A DNA stretch of 64,000 bases from Tenebrio molitor (taxonomy: Eukaryota > Arthropoda > Insecta > Coleoptera > Tenebrionidae): assembly GCF_963966145.1 (NCBI RefSeq), contig NC_091047.1, positions 17,546,001-17,610,000 of the forward strand, given 5' to 3'. Both the position numbers and the translations under genes were made by a program. The notes beneath the pieces are model-generated. The model worked only from the letters and a program-made list of their open reading frames with translations, was not told the DNA's origin and searched no databases. Below are positions 39,901 to 45,900 of this stretch, one piece after another; the stretch's first letter is position 1, and every line of letters begins with the position of its first letter.

Positions 39901-42900
39901 TCAATACGAAACGTCAAGCTAATTTTAAAGACTTTAAGCGATTTGAAGCCTTTAAGGGGCTCGTCGAACAAAAAAAACGTTGTATTCAACTCGTTCGTCT
40001 GTAAATTGGGCTCTTTTTGGCACTCGAACTCGTCAATAAACTACTATTTTTTTCTTTAAATTTCCCTTTTGTGTTCATTTGAATTAATTTCTCGTGGACC
40101 CAGTCGACACAAAGACAAGTACATATTCACTTCTATTCTCACTTCCTCTACTTTTTCATTTATCTATTCATAATAAAGGTGAAAAGGTAGATCTGAAGTT
40201 TCCTGTTACTTCAGATGACTCTACTCTTACATGATTCTTAATAATCGTCTACTGTTAAGCTGTTAGTTGTCAACTACTTCTACACTTTTATTCAATTTCA
40301 ACCTTGGAAGTTTTATCATTGAAGATAATAGGAGTATTTCACTCTTTCAATTTTTAATATGTATTACTATTTTTAAGGTGATTTATTGAGTTTTTGACAA
40401 AATACAGGCTTTCGAGCCCGATGTCCATGAAATTGATGATTTCCGGGTGATTCGCACTCCTCGATGTCCGTGAAACTAAACTGAAACAGCTTCAGACTTG
40501 CTCCGCGGTGTTAACGAAACGTCAGTACCTACCTGCACATAGACCCCCAAATCATTAACTTTATAAATCCCTAGTGGAATTACCAGTCAAATTGCTATTA
40601 ACATTTTTAGAAAATATTTTTTTTAACATACAGGTGTTTCTGAAATAGGTGCATTAAAAGGAACAACTTTTCTCTCTGCCATTTTGGCGAAAAACGTTGC
40701 GTAATAGCTTAAAAAAATAGGAAAGATTTTCCTAAAACCGTTCATATCTCCAAAACTAAGCTACCTAAAAACGTGAAACAACCAGATTCTTACGAAGTGG
40801 ATTTTTTGCTATACGGGTAGATTTATTTGAATTTCGATTTCGGCGTTAAAACACGTTTTCTGGATGAAAATGGATGTTTTTTTCATATTAGCGCTGATCT
40901 CAATTAGCCATTGCAGTATTTAGTGGCGTAGGACTATTTTAGTGAAAAATCTCTCCAATTTTTTTTTTGGAATTAAACATCGTTTTTCGGCAAAATGGTA
41001 GATAGAAAAGTTGTTCCTTTTGACGAGTTCTATTACCAGTTAAAATTAATGCACCTATTTCAGAAACACCCTGTATACGGGGTCATTATGAATGTTTGTA
41101 CCATCGTAGGTGGCTGTGCGCTATGCTTTAGGTGCGCCGCTACGCCCACTAGTTGTTACAAACATTTATAATGACCCCGTATTTATGTATGTGAAATATT
41201 CTGTTAGCACATCAACAATTACGTATACATTCTTATGTTTTGGATGTGATACCACATATTGATCAGTTAGTAAAAGATTCAATCGCAAAATAAGTACGTA
41301 GTCAACCCATATAATCACCACAAATAACAAATGAATGTGTTACTAGTACCATGTGAACATTTTACCGAATAACACAAAAAAGTTGCATCACTAATTTACT
41401 AACAAAGGTATAAATGCCACAGCTGCTTGGCATGTAATGTTGCTTCGTAAAAATATTTGCAAAAATAATAATACGCATGTTGTTAGGATTGGGCGCAGCT
41501 GGTGGCTAGCCTATTGGAGTCAGGCTGCACCTGGAGCGCACAGTTGCAGGTGACTAACATTAATGCCGAGATTTTTTTCGGTTGTTTGGTTATCTTACTG
41601 ACATTTTCTGCTCGATGTGGCTTTTTTATCAAAAAGAGTACGTCTCAAAAATGATGCGAAGCTCATGTTTTGGGATGTGGAATGTTCTTTTAGTTGAACG
41701 GTCTTGTATCCAACTCGAAAGTGAGGACATTGCAACGTAAAATCTTACAACTATTAACTAAAGTTGTGAACGAGAGAAAACCGTACCAAAAAACTTTTAC
41801 ATCTGTAGCTCGTTTGTCGCTTGTTTCTCCGCCAAAAGTTTTAGGTACGGTTCATGCACCGGCTTTAGTTAATAGAGAGTTTTCGCGTTACGTTCCGTTA
41901 AAATAACCGCCAGCAATTACCGTAACCGCTTATTCAAACAACGGGCGGTAATGAATCGGTTACGTTATTGTCTAGCAACCCCGGCGTTAGCGTACACGGT
42001 TATATGAAAAACGTAACACGAAAACTCTCTTATATTTCTTAACGCTAAAAAAACAGTCCTAACAGTGTTGGATGGGGATCACTTTACGAAGCTAGTTTTA
42101 TTATGCTTAGGTTGCGTTATGTACTTATTTTTATTAGAAGGTTTATACAATGTTTCATTAAACAGCTCAACTTTTTTCGCATGATGCTTAAATATTTATT
42201 TTTGGTTAAATAGTATCAATCATCTACATTAAAAAAGATAATTTACATTCTGGTATCTCTGAAATGTTCTCCAAAACTTAAAAAACCCAAATCTAAACAT
42301 GAAAAGTGCTACAACTCACATTTTGTTTCTAAGAGGTTTCTTCTCCAATTTTCTAAAGAGGGAATAAAATTCATCCGGTAATTTTATTGTAATTAGAAGT
42401 CAAGAGGTTATAACAGTAAAGAACGGGTCGGAAGAAGAGTGAAGGGGTGTAATTTCAAAATTGCATATAAACATGTTTTTTTTTTTGTCTTTAAAATACT
42501 TTTGTAGTATAATTGAATCAAGATGAAGACATACATTGGTATGCACAAGATTTTATTATATATAATGAGATTCAAAATGATTGTGGATAAATAGGGAAAC
42601 TATGTACGAAAATTTATGTGACAACTGTGTGGGTGGGGTGAAGTTGACATTTGTATGACATTTTATAAGCGTGCATTTGATTTTTTTTATACCATTGCAC
42701 ATTGATTTGACAATTTTCAAAATTGTGCGACTATGAACTGTTAAAGAAATGTCAACTCTATCCTACCCACACAGTTGTCACATAAATTTTCGTACACAGT
42801 TGCCATACTTATCCACAATCATTTTGAATATAACTCGTTAATTTTGCCGAAACAACTACTTCAATTAAATGACGTTTTTTGTTTGACACTGTCAGAATTT

Positions 42901-45900
42901 GAGAAATTTCTCTTGTGTGAGCGGATTTTGATAAATGTCACAACTTGTCAGAACGAAACGTCAAGCTAATTTTAAAGATTTTAAGCGATTTGGACCCTTT
43001 AAGAGGCTCGTCGAACAAAAAAAAAAAACGATTCAACTCGTTCTTGTCTAAAATAAAGCCTTTTTTCGCACTCGTGGGCCTACTATGTATTATTATGACA
43101 TGATCAAAAAAATGCCATCAAAGTTACCTATGTATAAAAACAAAAGTCAGTGCTTGAGCAAATGTTGTGTGTGAAATGGTATTACTGTCAATTAGTATTT
43201 AATCAAATACTTAATAGGAACATTGTATGTTCTAAAATTTTCACAAGATTTTTTTTACTTTGAACAATGCTTAAATCCTATTTTATGACGGGAAAGTGAC
43301 AGTTTTCTAATAATAGTTACATATTTACATATAAAATACATGTTTATTTTTCGTAAGTAACTTTGATGGCTTTTTTTTATTATGTAGTATTTAATAAATA
43401 TATACAGGGGGGGGGCAATAAATTTTGATCGTCAATGTCATTTTTTTGGTACAACGGAAGTTGTGAAACGGGCATAATCTATAACATGTTGTATAACTTT
43501 AATTGTCATTGGGACGTATTCTGTAACTGCAATGCTAAATTTTAAAGGCAGTTAAATTAAGGTGTCATAGCAATGACCAATCAGTGCTTGAAATTTTAAC
43601 TTTTAAAGGACGCTAACATTTTAACGCTTCTTTAAAAATTACAGAGTAGCTCCCATTATGTTCGCTTCATCAAATTTAATTGACGAAATGAAACGTAAAG
43701 TATGTTGAAAGAAAGTTATAATGAGTGATTCAAAATGGTTGTGGATAAATGCACGAAAATTTATATGGCAACTGTGTGGGTGGAGTAGACTTGACATTTC
43801 ATGTGCGTGCATTTGTTTTTTTTTACCATTGCAAATTGACTTTACAATTTTCAAAATTGCGCGCCTATGAACTGTCAACTCTATCCTACCTACAGAGTTG
43901 TCACATAAATTTTCGTACATAGTTGTCATATTTATCCACAACCATTTTGAATCACCCAATACGGGTTATTCACGAGAGATTTCCGAAAATTTCGTTATAT
44001 GCAACCCAAAATACAAGAAACGCCTAAAACTTGATATATTGTTTAATTCGAAATAAGTTAGCAATCCAAGTAGCTTGGCGAATAAGATTAATCATGAATG
44101 ACACTTTCTCTTTATTGAGGTTATGAGCAAAAGTTAATATCACCTGCTGTACCGGGTGGGGCATCGTATACGCGCACGCGAGAAATCGCGACTTCTAATT
44201 AAATAAAACTGGCCAAATTTTATATACCTGACTAATTATTGATAAGGTTTATTTGAGAATTTTTAAAAAAATTTTTGTTAATAAATAAGGCCGTAACAGT
44301 TTTATTAGTTTTTTGAAATTAACTGTTAATTTACCTATAAAGTTTTTACACTAAATGAATCTGTATCTGCTAGCCCATCAAACCCTGGTGGCACAATTAC
44401 AAATTTTGACTTGGTTAGCTAAATAATTCGCTTTTTTATTTAAACGTAAACCAGACGGGTGATTTACGGCACAATGGTATAATTTCCCAACAAAGGTATA
44501 GCCGACCGTTTTAAACCTTTTTGCCATAAAATTGACAGTTTCCATTGTCACCTAAATTTACGATAGCACAAGTAGCAGGTCATAAATAAAAATGATTTTG
44601 AAAATTGAAATGTAAAACTGCGTTTAATTCAAAATCTAATTGGTATTTTTTTCCGTAGATTTCGTAAATAATTATAGGAAGTGAATCTGGGTAGGTTAGT
44701 ATAAAAATCAGAATTTGACTTTTTGGTTGAAATTTACATTTTATTTTTTTTTGGCTGTTTGTAAGTGAAAAATTATCAAAAAATATGAAATGTACCTTAC
44801 CAATAGCCGGGTAAGTCTGAAAAATTTCGACAATTTTATTTAATTAGAAGTCGCGATTTCTCGCGTGCGCGTATACGATGCCCCACCCGGTATTATAAAC
44901 CGGCCTGTTTAAAAGTGTAATTTGAGTGATCCCCGCAGATCGCTAGTGTACTTTTTAGGGATATTATTCATCTTAAGTTTTTGTCACCGCGAGTTTTTCT
45001 CTGTCAAATAACATTCGAATTTAAAATCAAAAATACAGTTGTATTCAGTATTGTTTTAGAAAGAAAATATAAACTTCTAAAATCATGTCTAAACATATTT
45101 TCCCGCATTTTTATTCTTTAGAAGCGCCCGTACTGTGGCGCCCTCATCGACGAAAATTGGCTCTTTCTCGGAAACATTTCCGCAATGCTTTTTTAATGAA
45201 ATGAACAGGTCTGTTATTATACAGCAGGTCGTGGTTAATATTAATGGGAAAACTGACATGACAGACAATAAGGGCCAGCAATTAATAAATTTAGGAAGCT
45301 AGAAACCATTGTAAATTGTAGTTTCGGTTGCATAACTTGCATATAACGAAATTTTCAGCGAAAGTTCTCGTGACTAACCCTGTATAATTAATGAATTTAT
45401 CCTTAGGACCAGTTTACAGAAGCGAAATTAAATCAATCATAATCAAATGCGAGATTAACTGAACACGTGATCAGATTGAACCAATCGAACTCCCGGATTC
45501 ATGAGTTAATCGCGCATTAAAATTTAATTCGAATTAAATATTAAATTCTCTTTCTATAAACTGACCCTAAGTTTATTTAAAATTGACCACGATTTTGAAC
45601 AATTTAAAAACTTGGTAATTCAGCGTATTATGTCAATGTTTTGTTGACATTAGATGAAATCAAGTGGTGAAAAATTTTAATTTGTGACATCTCGAAATTT
45701 CAAAGTAACATTTAGTATATCAGTTTGGAGTACAGCAACTTTAGGATTGTGTGTATCGGATTTAAAAAATATCAGAACATCACCATGGATGTGTCTTTGT
45801 CTTTATGTGGAAGTTGTTTTTTCTTTTCTTTTTGTGTTCAGTAAGCAGTATTAGGTGTTGCTAGGAAGCGTACACGCGACAAAGGTTGTACAACACTTTT

